Assembly (NCBI GenBank): GCA_002482965.1
Contig: DLGZ01000053.1
Span: forward strand, 345,691-381,560
Direction: 5' to 3'
DNA: 35,870 bases
DNA from: Verrucomicrobiaceae bacterium UBA7681
GTDB lineage: Bacteria > Verrucomicrobiota > Verrucomicrobiia > Verrucomicrobiales > Verrucomicrobiaceae
The first letter of the stretch is position 1, and every line of letters starts with the position of its first letter. Positions 7,507 to 17,548 of this stretch are shown here, in pieces. The notes below the pieces were generated by a model, which saw nothing but the letters and a program-made list of their open reading frames with translations, was not told where the DNA came from and did no database searches. A program made the position numbers and the translations under genes.

Positions 7507-8529
7507 TCAACTCTTCCCCCACGCCCCCGCCGCCCGCATCACCGTCTCATGCACCGCGATGTCATGCGCAGCATCCCACCCCAGCTTCTTCTCCCCGCGC
7601 ACCACCCGCGCCAGATCCGTAAACTCCCCCGCATACCGGTCCTTCGGCACCTCCAGCTGAAATGACTGCGTCCCCTTCTTGTAGCTCCCCCGCGCCTTAG
7701 TCAGCGACAGATTCACCTTACCGCTCTCCATCGGCAAAATCTCAAACGTCCCCTCCGTCCCCGTCACGTTGAATCTCCGTCGCGGCCCGCCAAACGGGTC
7801 TGCATGATTGACCCGCACCACCGCCGTCGCCTTCGCATACTGCAGCACCGCCATCTGATTGTCCTTCACGCCATCGTCCTGCGTCGGCGTCGAAAAAGCG
7901 GTCACACTCGCCGGCTTGCCGAGCACAGTCACCACTGCATCGATCACATGGCAGCCCAGTTCAAACAACCCGCCACCCGGCAGCGCACCCATGATCTCTC
8001 GCTGCTTCGCATCCCCCAGCTTCCCCATCGCCGCATCGATCTCCGTGATCTCTCCCAGCCACCCCTCACGCACCGCTTGGAACAGCAGCTCAAACGCCGG
8101 GTTATACCGCAGCATATACCCCATCTGCACCGTCAGCCCGCGCTTCTCCGCCTCCAGCCGCATCGTCTTAAATTCGTCATGCCCCAGCGCCCCCGGCTTG
8201 TCCAGATGCACATGCTTGCCCGCCTGAATGCACCGCAGCGCCGTCGCGCACGACTCCTCCATCCGCGTCTCCACCGCCACCGCCTTCAAATCAGGCGTGC
8301 CCAGCAGCTGCTCCTCCGTCATCAGCGGCACCCCCTCATACCCCTTCTCCCCCGCGACCCCCACCACCTCCCAAAGCTCCGGCAAAGCCCGCATCGCCGC
8401 CATCTTCCCCGCCGCATGCGCATGCTCCGTACCGATCTGACCAATCTTCAGCCTCCCTCCGCCGCCTCCAGCAGCAGAAGCAAAAGCAGTCGAACCACAG
8501 GCAAGAATAAAGGTGCGTCGTTTCATCAT
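7507..8529 (-). CDS. Gfo/Idh/MocA family oxidoreductase with export signal
   Basis: This protein of about 340 residues starts with MMKRRTFILACGSTAFASA. That is a twin-arginine-like or Sec signal with a hydrophobic core, so the enzyme is probably periplasmic. The Rossmann start LKIGQIGTEHAHAAGK follows, then the family's LDKPGAL motif (the usual EKP position) and the C-terminal substrate-binding domain. Such enzymes reduce or oxidise sugars and related compounds using NAD(P). I used the ATG at 8529, preceded by a GAGGGA ribosome-binding site about six bases upstream; the ATG at 8526 would give the same protein less one Met. Its 3' end meets the repeat element. The substrate is unknown. Confidence 0.85.
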   Translation of the reverse strand: MMKRRTFILACGSTAFASAAGGGGGRLKIGQIGTEHAHAAGKMAAMRALPELWEVVGVAGEKGYEGVPLMTEEQLLGTPDLKAVAVETRMEESCATALRCIQAGKHVHLDKPGALGHDEFKTMRLEAEKRGLTVQMGYMLRYNPAFELLFQAVREGWLGEITEIDAAMGKLGDAKQREIMGALPGGGLFELGCHVIDAVVTVLGKPASVTAFSTPTQDDGVKDNQMAVLQYAKATAVVRVNHADPFGGPRRRFNVTGTEGTFEILPMESGKVNLSLTKARGSYKKGTQSFQLEVPKDRYAGEFTDLARVVRGEKKLGWDAAHDIAVHETVMRAAGAWGKS

Positions 8530-8620
8530 GGCAGTCCCTCTCAAACGCCATGAGCGCCCTGTTCTTCACACCAAGATCCGCCGCAAACCACGAACCGTGG
8601 CGAAAGCAGCAGCTCCATTT

Positions 8621-8665
8621 GGAGTGCGGTCGCGCAGCGAGGAACGAGCGCAGCTACCGCTTTCC
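8621..8665. repeat. 'ggagtgcggtcgcgcagcga' repeat, uninterrupted copy
   Basis: It reads 'ggagtgcggtcgcgcagcga' followed by 'ggaacgagcgcagctaccgc'. A second copy at 24680-24755 has the same ends but carries an inserted hairpin repeat between the 'ggaac' and 'gctaccgcttt' parts. A third fragment lies at the left edge of the window (about 8-21). Confidence 0.65.
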
Positions 8666-8746
8666 GCAGGCAACTCACCTCACGAACACCACAAAACACT
8701 CGAAAGCATCATCCAGCGCCGCCGCATGGATTCATTGCCACCCCTT

Positions 8747-8947
8747 TCACTCGGAAAGCTTCATCGCCACAATAACAGGCACTTGCACCGGCAGCGTCAC
8801 CACATCAAAAGCTCCCGCCGCAATGCGTTCACCGGGCGTGACACTCCCTCGGAAAGAATTGCGGAATTCCAATGCAGCACTGGCGCAACTGCTCAGATTC
8901 AAACCAGCAATGAGGAAAAGGACGGGGCGGATAAGTTTCGTTTTCAT
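8747..8947 (-). CDS. Small predicted lipoprotein
   Basis: This 66-residue protein has the signal peptide MKTKLIRPVLFLIAGLNLSS followed by Cys21, a good lipobox (LSSC) for lipid attachment. The mature part is about 45 residues and contains FDVVTLPVQVPVIVAMKL, a hydrophobic stretch somewhat like that of YceK-type small lipoproteins; that resemblance is tentative. I used the Met at 8947 because the frame upstream is open but lacks signal-peptide character. It lies 99 bases downstream of the ABC operon and upstream of the oxidoreductase gene. Function unknown. Confidence 0.65.
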   Translation of the reverse strand: MKTKLIRPVLFLIAGLNLSSCASAALEFRNSFRGSVTPGERIAAGAFDVVTLPVQVPVIVAMKLSE

Positions 8948-9046
8948 GGTGGGGACGTGCTTCTTGTGCACGGCAGAGCATGCCCCACCTCCGCCCAATC
9001 CCCTCATTGATGCTCTGCATGGTTGCATTGGCCCCGCCAATCCACC

Positions 9047-10645
9047 TCATTTCCCCTCCACAGCACGCCGCAGCTCTTCCCCGCTGATTTCCACATCAAT
9101 CACACCGCGTTCTTCCGGCCACCACACGTCCAGCGTGGTTTCGTCCACCCAGTCCTCAAATTTCAGACCAGCGATGTCCATCTGCGCTCGCGGATGTACA
9201 AAGCTAAACGCCACCGGCCGGTTGTTGAAACGATGCAGCAGCTCGTCGCCCGACCAGTAGTTTTCGTCCCCTCTATGCCATTCACCCGCCGTGCAGACCT
9301 CGCGAATGCCGGGAGAGTGCAGCAGCACCAGAAAAGCCTCTTCCGTGAGATCGCCTGCCACTTGCAGCCTTTCCTGCTCGCTTCCCGGTGCCAGCAGGGG
9401 AAACCGGCGGCGCAGCATCGCCCAGAACTTCATCTCGCTGTAATCATTCAACACACCGATTTGGAAATCCAGCCTGCGGCCAGCATCCAGCACGATGCGT
9501 TTCTCTCCACGAATCGCCGCACCCAGCGGCATCGTCACCACCCGCTTCATTCGCTGCACCGCCAGCCGCATTCGCCACGGACGGGATAAGTCGCTTTCGA
9601 CGATCTCTTTCAGCGTCTTCACCTGCTCCGTATCTTCAACCTTATGCCAGAGCGATCCCGCAGGATAATGCGGCACCAGCGCGTGCGTGTACGCCATCCT
9701 CATCTTCCACGGCCGGCGCTGATTCCAATGGCCATTCTCGCCAAGCAGCATTTTGTAATCTGAAAACGCCTTCTTCGGCGGCCACGCCTCATCCACAGGT
9801 GCAAAAGCCACCACGGACGCCACATGATCCGCAGGCAGTCCCGTCACATACATCCCCTCCCACAGCTCCTGCACTGCACCTTCGGGCCGTTCTCCAAAAT
9901 GCAGCGCCAGTTTCGCATCGGCATACATTCGGTCAGGTTGCGCACGCCAGTTCCAGTGCCCCAGTTTCACCACCAGCATCACCGCCAGGCCTCCCACGGT
10001 CAGTGTCATCCACGCTCGGCGCGTCATCGTACTCTGCCACCAGGCCAGCAGCAGCGTCAGTCCCAAAACAAGCCCTGCCACCACCAGCACGCAGCGGTCC
10101 GCATCCTTGGGCATCTTCGTTCCAAACTTCCATGCCATCAGCCCCAGCCCAGCAACTCCGCTGCCGATCAACGTCCCATTTTTCCACACTACACCTCTCC
10201 AGCTCGCACCCAGCGCCGTGCCTGCTCCCAGCAAAACCGCCGGCAGCACACGTCCTGCGATCTCCGCCATCCACTCCACCGGCCCAAACCCATAGCCACG
10301 ACATTCCGGCCACGCGCAGGCCAGCCATGGCAGCAGCATCGCCACCTTGAAGAACAGCACCTTCGCCAGCCATACCGCTCCACGACCCAGCGGTCGCACA
10401 TGCGAGACCGCCTCCGCATTTCCAGGCGCATCCGCACGCACAGAGCGCACAATGATGATCATCGCCAGCAGTGCGGGCAGCGAGCCCGGCATCGCTATCT
10501 CCGGCAGCTCCTCTAGAAACGTCTGCCAGCAGCCCGTGGCCAGCGCCGCGAGCCACAGCAGCACCAGAAACCACTGCGCGCGCCACTCCTGGGCAAACTG
10601 ATGCCACACACGAAAAACAAATGAAGTTGAGTGCATCAGTTTCAT
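9047..10645 (-). CDS. ABC-2-type membrane protein, type A (copy 2)
   Basis: This 532-residue protein has an N-terminal membrane half of roughly six helices (e.g. WFLVLLWLAALATGCW, LPALLAMIIIVRSV, AMLLPWLACAW, CVLVVAGLVLGLTLLLAWW, AWMTLTVGGLAVMLVVKLG). A soluble C-terminal half of about 300 residues follows. 'VRADAPGNAEAVSHVRPLGRGAVWLAKVL' (described, not a known motif) has a clear counterpart in the gene at 13278-14996 (VSADAPSNADTFSLTRPVGQ), and C-terminal segments also correspond (ERGVIDVEISGEEL / ERGTMDLELTAAQM). The two are therefore paralogs. It is the last gene of the operon and its start overlaps the preceding gene by four bases. It is probably a permease subunit; the role of the soluble half is unknown. 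Confidence 0.75.
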   Translation of the reverse strand: MKLMHSTSFVFRVWHQFAQEWRAQWFLVLLWLAALATGCWQTFLEELPEIAMPGSLPALLAMIIIVRSVRADAPGNAEAVSHVRPLGRGAVWLAKVLFFKVAMLLPWLACAWPECRGYGFGPVEWMAEIAGRVLPAVLLGAGTALGASWRGVVWKNGTLIGSGVAGLGLMAWKFGTKMPKDADRCVLVVAGLVLGLTLLLAWWQSTMTRRAWMTLTVGGLAVMLVVKLGHWNWRAQPDRMYADAKLALHFGERPEGAVQELWEGMYVTGLPADHVASVVAFAPVDEAWPPKKAFSDYKMLLGENGHWNQRRPWKMRMAYTHALVPHYPAGSLWHKVEDTEQVKTLKEIVESDLSRPWRMRLAVQRMKRVVTMPLGAAIRGEKRIVLDAGRRLDFQIGVLNDYSEMKFWAMLRRRFPLLAPGSEQERLQVAGDLTEEAFLVLLHSPGIREVCTAGEWHRGDENYWSGDELLHRFNNRPVAFSFVHPRAQMDIAGLKFEDWVDETTLDVWWPEERGVIDVEISGEELRRAVEGK

Positions 10646-13281
10646 GGTCGTTCAGGCCGCAGTTCCCAGATCATCTTCGTCGCGTCATAGCGGTAGTCCT
10701 TCGCACTGTAGCGGCGGGCATCATGGAGAAATTGCAGCAGCGTCTTCGTATCCGGCTGCCCCTGTTCCAGAGAAGCAAACATCGCGTGATGCTGCATCAT
10801 CGCTCCACGCGCCCGGTCATCCTCCTTCATCGCCACTCCACGCAGCAGCCAGTCCAGAGCCTCCGGCATTCCCAGTGCCACCGCAGCATACAAGGGCCGT
10901 TCGTACCCACGTTCCAAAGTCACGACCGCAGGCAGCTGCGAGAACGCCTCCCGAGTCAGCCTCTCTGCTTCCTCCCGGTACTTCACATCCGGTCGCTTCA
11001 TCAGCCAGCGCAGATAGCCGCGATCAAACGACTTGGCATAATCCGCCAGCACCTCATCCGTGCTGCGCGGCTTGTCATCCATCAGCGGCCACAGCGGTTC
11101 ATCTGAATGCTGCCGGATCGCCGCCATATACGCGTCCAGATCGTCGGCGCGCCAGGACGACAGCCACAGCGTTTCCATCACTCTCTTGCGTACCTGCCCC
11201 GGCTTGCCCGCGACCGGCACCTCACGCTCATACCTCGGCCCTCCCGTTTTCTCAGATCGCGTGATCCCAGGAATCCCCGCCTGCAGCACCAGTTCATGCA
11301 TCACTCCCATCGTCAGATCGGCACTATCATGTGCGAGCGCCGCTTTGAAGATATCCGCGTGCTCCACCAGAAACGGAGCCAGCAGCACGCACACCTCCCG
11401 GTCATTCCCCGGCCATTTCGGTTCCCCATCGTTGATCCGGTGCGTGCGTTCGTTAAACACCGCCGAGGCCTCATACACCTCCGCCACATACCGCGCGATT
11501 TCTGCCCGCGCCGCACCCTCCGCCGGCCGTGGCAGGCTGCGCACCTGCCTCAGAAAAGCCTCCCGCGGATTCCCTGCCTCCGTGGCAGGTCGGCTCCTCG
11601 GCCAGCCTTCCCTGTTCATCAGATAGCCGCCTATTTTGAGATCCTTCATCTCCATCTCATGCTGCGAGCTGCCCAGATACTCCGGCTTCAGCCACACCAG
11701 CCGCTGCTCAGCCAGATTCTCCGGGGTCACACCGGTGCCATGCTCCAGCACTCGTTGAAAAGCCCGCTGCTCAATCATGTGACACCACCCCAGGTTCGCA
11801 CCTCGCGCCTGCTCATGGCCGGAGTGGATCGCAAACTGCCACATGAATCTGTTTTTGGGAGATACCAAAAACACATTCGGCAACAGCGGCAGCAAAGCAT
11901 TCCGCCATTCGAAACAGCGCGCCGACATTCGGTACACCACCGCCACACACCCAGGAGCACTGCCTCCTTGTCCATCACTATTGAGCTTCACTTCCAGCAG
12001 CTCGATCTCGAAATCCGGCACCTTGAATTGAGCCCCAACTTTGATCGGAATTTCGCCCAGCTTGTTCAACCTCATCCATTCGGCAGTGAGATCGACATGG
12101 GTGGAGACAGGTGCCTCAACCTGCGGCGGCTGTGAGAGCCTGAACTGCATGTTTTGCGCTTTGGCGTCCATATCCATAGACAGCATTCCCGGCACCTTCG
12201 CCCCCGGCAGCGCTGATGCCATCGGATAGGACTGGCATAGGTAGCCCACCATGTAAGACGGCTGACGCCTGGTCTGACCCCACTGCTCCGGAGGCGCAGG
12301 CATCACTCGGCCGTTCTGCATCATCGAGGTGGCCGTTGCCCGCCAATGGGGAACAAATTCGTCCGGCATGCCGGCGAGCATGGCATGCGCAGTGAAGTCG
12401 ATGTATTTCCCACCGGGAGCTTCGTCCCCCTGGCTAAAGTGCCGGTCACGCTCCGGTATCACCACCTCACGGCCTGCCGTGAGCTTGCTGATGAGTTCTT
12501 GATCACGCGGCTTCTCATAGCTCTCGATAAAAAGCGATGACCCAGCCACGCCTTGATACAGCAGGAGCAGACACGCCACCGCACTCATGCGCGCCACCCT
12601 CCCAAACGGTCGTCGTTGGTGCCACACCACCAGCACCGGCATCAGTATCCCCACCAGCCACGCCGCCTGCACACTGCGACCAAATTCCATGCCCACCTGC
12701 GGCCGATCATACACCAGATGCAGCAGCTTGAAGACCACCCACAGCACCTGGCCATTCCACTCTTCCAGTGAAAAAACCACCAGCACAATCATCGCATACC
12801 GCTCCCATCCGCGCAGTAAAAGCGGCAGCGGCAGCAGCCACAGCGTCATGGAGCCAACCGCCCATGCCCGCTCCATCATGCCCAGAACCACATCCGACCA
12901 CGGCCGCCCGTTCAGCCACAGATACACAGCGCATTCCAGCATCAGCGGCACCATCACCAGCAGCACCCACACCAGCAGCCGTGCCGCCCAGTAGCTCACT
13001 GGCGAAAGCGGCCGCGTCAGCGCATAGCCCCTCCCGCCACTCGCTCCTTCCTCCGGCGGCACACTCAGCATGAACCACCACGCCACCATCCACAGCAGCG
13101 CCATCATGAGGATCTCATAGGACACATTCACTCCCGCATTGTACCCGCCCTCGACCGACCTCATCGGCAGCACCCACTCCATCTGCATCGCCAGATCCAG
13201 CGCCAGCACCACCAGAAACACACACCACCGCATTCGCAGGTATCGAAACTCTTTGCAGAACTGATGCATCGTATGCGTCAC
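10642..13281 (-). CDS. ABC-2-type membrane protein, type B (copy 2)
   Basis: This 879-residue protein starts with the cytoplasmic segment HQFCKEFRYLRMRW, then about six membrane helices within the first 260 residues (e.g. MRWCVFLVVLALDLAMQ, LLWMVAWWFMLSV, LLVWVLLVMVPLMLECAVYL, LVGILMPVLVVW). The rest is a very large soluble region of about 600 residues. The N-terminus matches the paralog at 14993-17545 (FRKEFRYLRLRW). Shared phrases such as TRPLSPVSYWAARLL and TRPLPWAAYWQARML confirm duplication. It overlaps both neighbours by four bases. The soluble region is probably extracytoplasmic, but I recognise no domain in it; its C-terminal part looks helical and repeat-like. Confidence 0.75.
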   Translation of the reverse strand: MTHTMHQFCKEFRYLRMRWCVFLVVLALDLAMQMEWVLPMRSVEGGYNAGVNVSYEILMMALLWMVAWWFMLSVPPEEGASGGRGYALTRPLSPVSYWAARLLVWVLLVMVPLMLECAVYLWLNGRPWSDVVLGMMERAWAVGSMTLWLLPLPLLLRGWERYAMIVLVVFSLEEWNGQVLWVVFKLLHLVYDRPQVGMEFGRSVQAAWLVGILMPVLVVWHQRRPFGRVARMSAVACLLLLYQGVAGSSLFIESYEKPRDQELISKLTAGREVVIPERDRHFSQGDEAPGGKYIDFTAHAMLAGMPDEFVPHWRATATSMMQNGRVMPAPPEQWGQTRRQPSYMVGYLCQSYPMASALPGAKVPGMLSMDMDAKAQNMQFRLSQPPQVEAPVSTHVDLTAEWMRLNKLGEIPIKVGAQFKVPDFEIELLEVKLNSDGQGGSAPGCVAVVYRMSARCFEWRNALLPLLPNVFLVSPKNRFMWQFAIHSGHEQARGANLGWCHMIEQRAFQRVLEHGTGVTPENLAEQRLVWLKPEYLGSSQHEMEMKDLKIGGYLMNREGWPRSRPATEAGNPREAFLRQVRSLPRPAEGAARAEIARYVAEVYEASAVFNERTHRINDGEPKWPGNDREVCVLLAPFLVEHADIFKAALAHDSADLTMGVMHELVLQAGIPGITRSEKTGGPRYEREVPVAGKPGQVRKRVMETLWLSSWRADDLDAYMAAIRQHSDEPLWPLMDDKPRSTDEVLADYAKSFDRGYLRWLMKRPDVKYREEAERLTREAFSQLPAVVTLERGYERPLYAAVALGMPEALDWLLRGVAMKEDDRARGAMMQHHAMFASLEQGQPDTKTLLQFLHDARRYSAKDYRYDATKMIWELRPERP

Positions 13282-14996
13282 GGCTTCTTCACCTCCGCTT
13301 TCGGCTCCGCCAGCACCTCGGCCATCTGTGCCGCCGTGAGTTCAAGATCCATCGTTCCACGTTCCTCCGCATACCACAGTGTGGCATTCAGCCGGTTCAC
13401 CCAGTCTTCGTGCGTCGTTTTCAGAATGGCATGCTGCTCCTTGGGCGTCCACAGCCGGATTTCCAGCCCCTGATTCTCATCGATCTGCCACAGCCGGGAT
13501 TGATCGTTGTAGCTGGAAAACCGCCTTTCCCGCTGCACGAGACCTGGATCGCGCGCCTCATTCTCCCCTAGATCCGGGTCTTCCAGCACGAAAATGAAGT
13601 TTTCACTCAATTCCCGGCCCCGCACGTGGGCACTTCGATGCGAGTCGACAGGAAGCAGAGCGGCCGACAAGCGGTGCGCACGCCCATGCATCTCCCAGGC
13701 CTCCCTCAGCCACGCAAAGGCATTGAACTCCATTCGCAATCCCGGGCGGATGAGAAAGCTGTTCTCCTGCGACCAAAACTGCCGGTAAGGCAGCGTGGCG
13801 ACACGCTTCATCTCATGCACGACAAGCCGCAGCCTCCAGCGGCGCGTGATCGCGTCCTCCCGTTTGAGTCGGAGCTGCTGCAGCACCGCTGGCAGCGGCT
13901 TGCGGCCATTGTACATCGCGTTGTTGCCTATGCTCTGCCGCCAGAGCGTCGTAGGCGGACTGTATTTAAAAAGCACCCGCGTGTGATCCGTGTGCAGCCA
14001 CGAATCACGTCCGCTCTCATCGACCGCAAGGTCGCTGTAGCTCCCCTTCGGCGGCCAGACGCTGCTGTCATCAATGGGCGCAAACTCAATGATGCTCGCC
14101 ACTTCATCTTTGCCCAGTCCCGTAAGTCGCAATGTCTGCCACAGGCCCCGCCCGGGCGCTTTGTCCTCCTTGTCCGCTTTCCCCACCTTGATGCCGATCT
14201 TCGCAGCGTTGGCGTACTCCAGCGGCGGCGGCGTGATCCAGTCATACCGCCACGCACTCGCGATCAGCGGTGCGGCAGCCAGAGTCAGCAGCGCCAGTCC
14301 TGCGGCAAGCAACCGCCGTCTCGGCACCGTCGCGATCCACCAGGCCAAGAGCAGGCCGCCGAGTGCCGCCAATGCCGCCACGAACGTGCCGCACAGACTC
14401 GCATGCTGCTGCCCCACCACTTGGAAGACTTGTTCGCCATAGTGGTACACCTCCCCCTGCATCGCCAGCCACACGCCAGTTCCCACCATCCCCAGCACCG
14501 CAAGAGCCATCATTTGCCGCGTTGAAGAGGCCAGGGCTGTGAGCGCACCCGTGAAGCCAAAAATCAGCCCCATCACCAGCACCACCGTGCCTGCCAGCAC
14601 AAGCCATTGCCCCATGCCCAATCCGAAGCCTCGCCAGTCGAGGCCGCAAACCACCACCGCAGGCAAAACCACACCAAGGAGCAGAAACAGCAGCTTTCCC
14701 ACCCACAGCGCGGCCTGCCCCACCGGACGCGTGAGGCTGAAAGTGTCCGCGTTGGATGGCGCATCCGCACTCACACAGCGCCACACCACGGCAGCAGCCA
14801 TCAGCAGAGTTCCCAACTCAATCCAGCCCTCAAGATCCGCCAATGCCAGCGAAGAGAAGGTCGTCTTCGCCTCATGAACGCGATGCCAGCGCCGGACCAC
14901 AAGCCACAGCAGCCACGCGAGGATCATCCCACGCTGATGCAGCCACTCCCTGCGGGCTTGATGAAAAATGCGGGTGAGAGCAGGCGCGGTGTTCAT
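13278..14996 (-). CDS. ABC-2-type membrane protein, type A (copy 1)
   Basis: This 572-residue paralog of the protein at 9047-10645 has the same plan: the N-terminal segment with FHQARREWLHQRGMILAWLL, several hydrophobic helices (LFLLLGVVLPAVVVCGL, WLVLAGTVVLVMGLIFGFTG, FVAALAALGGLLLAWWIATV), then a soluble half. Corresponding stretches include GLGKDEVASIIEFAPIDDSS versus LPADHVASVVAFAPVDEAW, and VHEMKRVATLP versus VQRMKRVVTMP. It overlaps the upstream type B gene and the downstream one by four bases each. It is likely a membrane subunit working with the operon's ATPase. Confidence 0.75.
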   Translation of the reverse strand: MNTAPALTRIFHQARREWLHQRGMILAWLLWLVVRRWHRVHEAKTTFSSLALADLEGWIELGTLLMAAAVVWRCVSADAPSNADTFSLTRPVGQAALWVGKLLFLLLGVVLPAVVVCGLDWRGFGLGMGQWLVLAGTVVLVMGLIFGFTGALTALASSTRQMMALAVLGMVGTGVWLAMQGEVYHYGEQVFQVVGQQHASLCGTFVAALAALGGLLLAWWIATVPRRRLLAAGLALLTLAAAPLIASAWRYDWITPPPLEYANAAKIGIKVGKADKEDKAPGRGLWQTLRLTGLGKDEVASIIEFAPIDDSSVWPPKGSYSDLAVDESGRDSWLHTDHTRVLFKYSPPTTLWRQSIGNNAMYNGRKPLPAVLQQLRLKREDAITRRWRLRLVVHEMKRVATLPYRQFWSQENSFLIRPGLRMEFNAFAWLREAWEMHGRAHRLSAALLPVDSHRSAHVRGRELSENFIFVLEDPDLGENEARDPGLVQRERRFSSYNDQSRLWQIDENQGLEIRLWTPKEQHAILKTTHEDWVNRLNATLWYAEERGTMDLELTAAQMAEVLAEPKAEVKKP

Positions 14997-17545
14997 GGCA
15001 GGCGAAATTTCCAGGCTCGTTTTTCAGGCACGTATTCAAAGTCACTGACCTTCAACCGGCGGAAAAACGGCCACTTCTCATGGTCTGGCATCTTCCGTTC
15101 CTTTTCCCAGAACTTGCCGCCGTCCGCAGTCAGCAAATGCGGCTGCGGATACCCCCCGTTGCGCGGCGGCAGATCACCCCCCAGCGCCATCCAGCGCAGA
15201 CAGAGATCGAATGCTTCTGGAGATCCAAAATCCGCTGCCTCACTGACACTCATACCACTCAGATAGCTCTCAGAACCCGTCATAGGCAGCGTCTTTTCAA
15301 ACCCATTCATGGCAATCCTCTCGGTCTCCGGCCGCATTGGGGGCAGCTTGTCCAGTTCCTCAATGATCCCGCGATTGATGTCATGCTTCGCAGCCTGCAG
15401 CAGTCGGGCCCGCGACTCCTCATCACCCCAGGCAAAGAGCAGTGCTTCGCAGCCCCGTGGCAGTGGCGACCCGCTCAGCAGGCGCGGCTTCAATCTCTTC
15501 GCCTCCTCGGCCCAGCCCTTGCGCACCACCACATCCGCCAGCCCCGGCTGTCTGATCACCCGGTCAATGACAGCTTCACGCTGATCGTCCGTCAAATAGC
15601 GGTCCAGCAGGGTCCTCGGAGGACGGTTGGTCCATCCCGGCCACAGGCTGGAGGGCAGTTCCAGCAGCAGCGGCAGGTGCTCTTTTCCCAGGGGATCAAA
15701 GGCCTGCGTGATCGCTGGAAAAGCTGCCGGGACGTAAACGGCTCCGGTCACGCCTGCAGTCGAAAAGAGTTCGTAGAGCGCACGCCGCGCCTCTTTTTCA
15801 CTGCTGTCCGCCGTCAGCGGCTTGAAGGTCGCCATGCGTTCCTGAAACGCCTTCATCTGACGCCCTCCATACAGCAGTCTGGCCTCATGCCAGGCATACC
15901 TCTCACCATAGGCGGATGGAAAATCCGCCAGACGCATCTCCGGAGACTTCCAGGTGTACGGACTGGTCCCAAGGAACCGGCTGCGCAGCAGAATGAGACG
16001 CAGTTTCGCTGCATCGGCACCCGTGGCCTCGCCATCGGCGTAGTTGAAAATACCATTCCATGTCAGTGCAATCTGCCTGCGTTGCCAGCCCGTGTGAGTC
16101 GCCCGCGTGCCGAGCATCGTCTGCTTGACGGGATCCAGCCAGACGATCTGCCGCTGCGGCGAATGCAGCAGCATGGCACTGCCAGTTTCCTCATTCCAAT
16201 GGTCCCGTGTCTCCACTCGTAGCGTGATCGTCAGTGCACCGGGCTGCGGCCCGGCAGCAGGAGTCACACTGAGAACCTCCCACCGCGCCTCATCGCTCTC
16301 AGCACGGCTGCCTGCCACCATCGGCAGTTCAAACGCCAGATCACGCTGATACCAATCCATGTGGTAGTCAGTCGCAAGCATCAATGGCTGCTCAGCCGGC
16401 GGATATGGTTGATCAAAGGCGGCGAGGGCAATACTTCGGCCTTCCCAGGACCACAGCGGAAACGGCTGCGCTGAATAAAACAGCGTCCCGCCAGGAAAGA
16501 AGTCCCGCAGATTCACATCGCCGCGATGCACCTGATCCTGCGGAGAGCCGTAGCCGTACCGTGACCGAATGATGGATGCTGATGAAGCCTTGGCGCTGGA
16601 GGTTCTGCCATCCTGCACGACACGGCTTCCTGCCAGCCTCATATCAACATGAACGCCTGGTTTTCCCGTCTCTGTCTCAGGCTTCGCGGAAAGTGTGTGG
16701 GCGCCTGACTCGCTTTCAAAGCCTTCGAAATGAACTGTCTCCAGATCGATCTCCACCTTCAATCCCGGAGCCAGTGCCCGGACCAATGCCTCGTCCTGCG
16801 CCACAAGTTCACGGTCGGTCGCCAACACCCAAAAGCGCGCAGCCAGCAGCCCGACCAAGGCCGAGAAACAGGTCAGGCACAATCGCCGACGAAAACTGTA
16901 AGCCCGTTGAAGGTGCCTCCACGCCAGCCAGCCGCTGAGTCCGCCGAACACCATCCATCCCACCATGAGTCCAGCCCACGTTTGATCGAAGCTCGGATAA
17001 AACTTCCACCAGGCAGCACTCGCCACATCCAGCACTTTCGAGGCAGCCGCGAGTGTCACCACAATAACGAATAGCGCCTTCCACACCTCCCGCCTCCGCC
17101 ACAGCGCCAGCGCAGGCAGCAGCCATGCTGACAAGCCCGCCGCAAAGCATGCCCTCTCCCCCATGCCCCGCAGCACATCCGCCATAGGCCTCCCGGACAG
17201 CAGCAGATACAATCCGTTTTGCAGCACCACCGGCAGCACAATCAGCGTCAGCCACAGCAGCATCCTCGCCTGCCAATAGGCTGCCCATGGCAATGGCCGC
17301 GTGCTGATGAAGCTGCGGTCACTCCCCGGCCGGTCCTCCGGGCATGAAAGCAGCAGCGACAAACCCACCAGCAAAATCATCACCGGCAAATACCCAAGCC
17401 ATGCCGGTGCCTCCACCCCTGCACGCATCGGCAGCAGCCATTCCAGATTAACCGCGAGATCAAAACCAAGCAGCGCCAGAAACGCAAACCAGCGCAGCCG
17501 CAGGTAACGAAACTCTTTGCGGAAATGATGAAGTGTCAGGTTCAT
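14993..17545 (-). CDS. ABC-2-type membrane protein, type B (copy 1)
   Basis: This 850-residue paralog of 10642-13281 begins MNLTLHHFRKEFRYLRLRW. Hydrophobic helices lie in the first 250 residues (FAFLALLGFDLAVNLEWLL, LPVMILLVGLSLLLSC, MLLWLTLIVLPVVLQNGLYL, ALFVIVVTLAAASKVLDV), and a large soluble region of about 600 residues follows. It is the first membrane-protein gene of the operon. Its start is three bases beyond the stop of the ATPase gene, so coupling is tight. The usual ABC-2 permease is 250-400 residues, so most of this protein is extra material of unknown role. Confidence 0.75.
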   Translation of the reverse strand: MNLTLHHFRKEFRYLRLRWFAFLALLGFDLAVNLEWLLPMRAGVEAPAWLGYLPVMILLVGLSLLLSCPEDRPGSDRSFISTRPLPWAAYWQARMLLWLTLIVLPVVLQNGLYLLLSGRPMADVLRGMGERACFAAGLSAWLLPALALWRRREVWKALFVIVVTLAAASKVLDVASAAWWKFYPSFDQTWAGLMVGWMVFGGLSGWLAWRHLQRAYSFRRRLCLTCFSALVGLLAARFWVLATDRELVAQDEALVRALAPGLKVEIDLETVHFEGFESESGAHTLSAKPETETGKPGVHVDMRLAGSRVVQDGRTSSAKASSASIIRSRYGYGSPQDQVHRGDVNLRDFFPGGTLFYSAQPFPLWSWEGRSIALAAFDQPYPPAEQPLMLATDYHMDWYQRDLAFELPMVAGSRAESDEARWEVLSVTPAAGPQPGALTITLRVETRDHWNEETGSAMLLHSPQRQIVWLDPVKQTMLGTRATHTGWQRRQIALTWNGIFNYADGEATGADAAKLRLILLRSRFLGTSPYTWKSPEMRLADFPSAYGERYAWHEARLLYGGRQMKAFQERMATFKPLTADSSEKEARRALYELFSTAGVTGAVYVPAAFPAITQAFDPLGKEHLPLLLELPSSLWPGWTNRPPRTLLDRYLTDDQREAVIDRVIRQPGLADVVVRKGWAEEAKRLKPRLLSGSPLPRGCEALLFAWGDEESRARLLQAAKHDINRGIIEELDKLPPMRPETERIAMNGFEKTLPMTGSESYLSGMSVSEAADFGSPEAFDLCLRWMALGGDLPPRNGGYPQPHLLTADGGKFWEKERKMPDHEKWPFFRRLKVSDFEYVPEKRAWKFRLP

Positions 17546-17548
17546 ATC

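Noticed and set aside
9047..10645. Alternative reading of the A/B proteins as unrelated hypothetical genes
   Set aside because: Repeated matching phrases between the two copies, the four-base overlaps and the upstream ABC ATPase make a duplicated transporter operon far more likely.
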